37,669 nt of DNA from NCBI GenBank assembly GCA_030616165.1, contig JAUWXV010000005.1, positions 1 through 37,669 of the forward strand, in the 5' to 3' direction. Within the stretch, counting starts at the first letter, position 1. Every line of letters begins with the position of its first letter. The notes under the pieces are model-generated. The model was given only the letters and a program-made list of their open reading frames with translations, ran no database searches and was not told the DNA's origin. Source of the stretch: a bacterium (lineage in GTDB: Bacteria > SM23-31 > JAUVVT01). Below, in pieces: positions 36,609-37,669 of the stretch. Position numbers and translations under genes: made by a program.

Positions 36609-37669
36609 ATGCCAACTTTAACCATAGATGGAAAAGAAATCACAGTAGAGCCCGGGACAACAATTCTTAAAGCGGCGGAAATATTGGAGATATTTATTCC
36701 GCATTACTGTTATCATCCTTCTTTGTTAGTTGTTGGCAGTTGCCGGATGTGTTTTGTTGAGATTGAAGGTTCACCAAAGTTGGTTCCTGCTTGTTCTACT
36801 GTTGCTGCTGATGGTATGAAGGTGCTCACCAATTCAGAAAATGTAATAAAGGCAAGAGAGTCGATGTTGGAGTTTCTTCTTATAAATCATCCTCTTGATT
36901 GTCCCGTTTGCGACCAGGCAGGTGAGTGCAAACTTCAGGATTATGCATTCCTGTATGGAAAAAACCACAGCAGGTTCAATGAACGAAAAAGGCTGCATCC
37001 AAATAAAGATTTTGGTGAGCATATTGTTTTATATGCGAATAGATGCATATTGTGCACGCGGTGCGTCAGGTTTTTTCAGGAAATTTCTGGATATGAGGAA
37101 CTCGGAGTTTTTTTAAGAGGGGGAAAGACGCATATTGATATTTTCCCGGGTAAAACTTTGAAAAATAAACTTGCTGGAAATATTGTTGATATTTGCCCTG
37201 TTGGGGCTTTGATTGATAAGGATTTTCTTCATAAAACTCGTGTCTGGAATCTAACTTCGTATAATTCTATTTGTCCGAAATGCAGTAGAGGATGTAATAT
37301 AAGAATAGATGTTAAGGATAATACCATATTCAGGATTAAGCCAAGAGAAAATCACGAAGTGAACAGCTACTGGATATGTGATGATGGAAGATATGGTTAT
37401 CATGAATGGGATAATGTATCAAGAATTGAATACCCTTTAAAAAGAGAAGGTGATAAGTATATTCAAATTGGATGGGATGAAGCGGTGAAACTTATCGACA
37501 TTAATTTTAAAAGCATTATTAAAGAATACAACAGTAATGCTGTATGTGGAGTTGGTAACTCTTTTGCATCAAATGAGGAGAATTTCCTGCTTTATTATTA
37601 TATTAATAAATGCTTTAATTCTGGGAATTTATTCTTGTATCATGTAAATTCAAATGAGTATGAAGAGAC
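36609..37669 (+). CDS. nuoG: NADH-quinone oxidoreductase subunit G (truncated by window end; not in ORF track)
   Basis: Translation MPTLTIDGKEITVEPGTTILKAAEILEIFIPHYCYHPSLLVVGSCRMCFVEIEG...NHPLDCPVCDQAGECKLQDYAF...CILCTRCVRFFQEISG...DICPVGAL stays open to 37669. Confidence 0.95.
   Translation, partial: MPTLTIDGKEITVEPGTTILKAAEILEIFIPHYCYHPSLLVVGSCRMCFVEIEGSPKLVPACSTVAADGMKVLTNSENVIKARESMLEFLLINHPLDCPVCDQAGECKLQDYAFLYGKNHSRFNERKRLHPNKDFGEHIVLYANRCILCTRCVRFFQEISGYEELGVFLRGGKTHIDIFPGKTLKNKLAGNIVDICPVGALIDKDFLHKTRVWNLTSYNSICPKCSRGCNIRIDVKDNTIFRIKPRENHEVNSYWICDDGRYGYHEWDNVSRIEYPLKREGDKYIQIGWDEAVKLIDINFKSIIKEYNSNAVCGVGNSFASNEENFLLYYYINKCFNSGNLFLYHVNSNEYEE

Noticed and set aside
36895-37116. 73-aa + strand ORF near the window end
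   Set aside because: Out-of-frame ORF inside nuoG, whose frame stays open to the window end.
1-37669. Defence system, toxin-antitoxin, secondary-metabolite or phage cluster
   Set aside because: All confident CDSs belong to recognised core families. I could not support any accessory system in the protein-coding content.

Overview
This 37.7 kb window of AT-rich bacterial DNA carries almost only housekeeping and central energy metabolism genes, and every confident CDS is on the + strand. Gene order: rplI, topA, xerC-like recombinase, hpf/raiA, hprK, leuS, sucC, sucD, ndk, 3-hydroxyacyl-CoA dehydrogenase, ackA, yceD-like (DUF177), rpmF (missed by the ORF track), plsX-fabH-fabD-fabG-acpP-fabF-rnc, sdhD-sdhC-sdhA-sdhB, a 2-oxoacid(pyruvate):ferredoxin oxidoreductase cluster (gamma, a GltD-like/ferredoxin fusion, alpha, beta), an NhaD-like Na+/H+ antiporter, and nuoA-B-C-D-E-F-G (nuoG runs off the window end). 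I found no rRNA, tRNA, CRISPR array, transposase, phage or defence genes. The protein-coding content is ordinary. The unusual layer is intergenic: a dense population of short palindromic repeats from several sequence families. Many of them, read in one orientation, begin with GTAG next to the stem, as enterobacterial REP elements do. They sit inside operons (sucC|sucD, sdhA|sdhB, sdhB|porG, nuoE|nuoF), and in two places the 3' end of the upstream gene (sdhB, nuoE) is duplicated on the far side of the hairpins. I consider this REP-like system the best candidate for something undescribed. No mobilising enzyme is encoded in the window, so the mechanism is inference. The taxon is probably an uncultured candidate-phylum-type bacterium, but I cannot resolve it.
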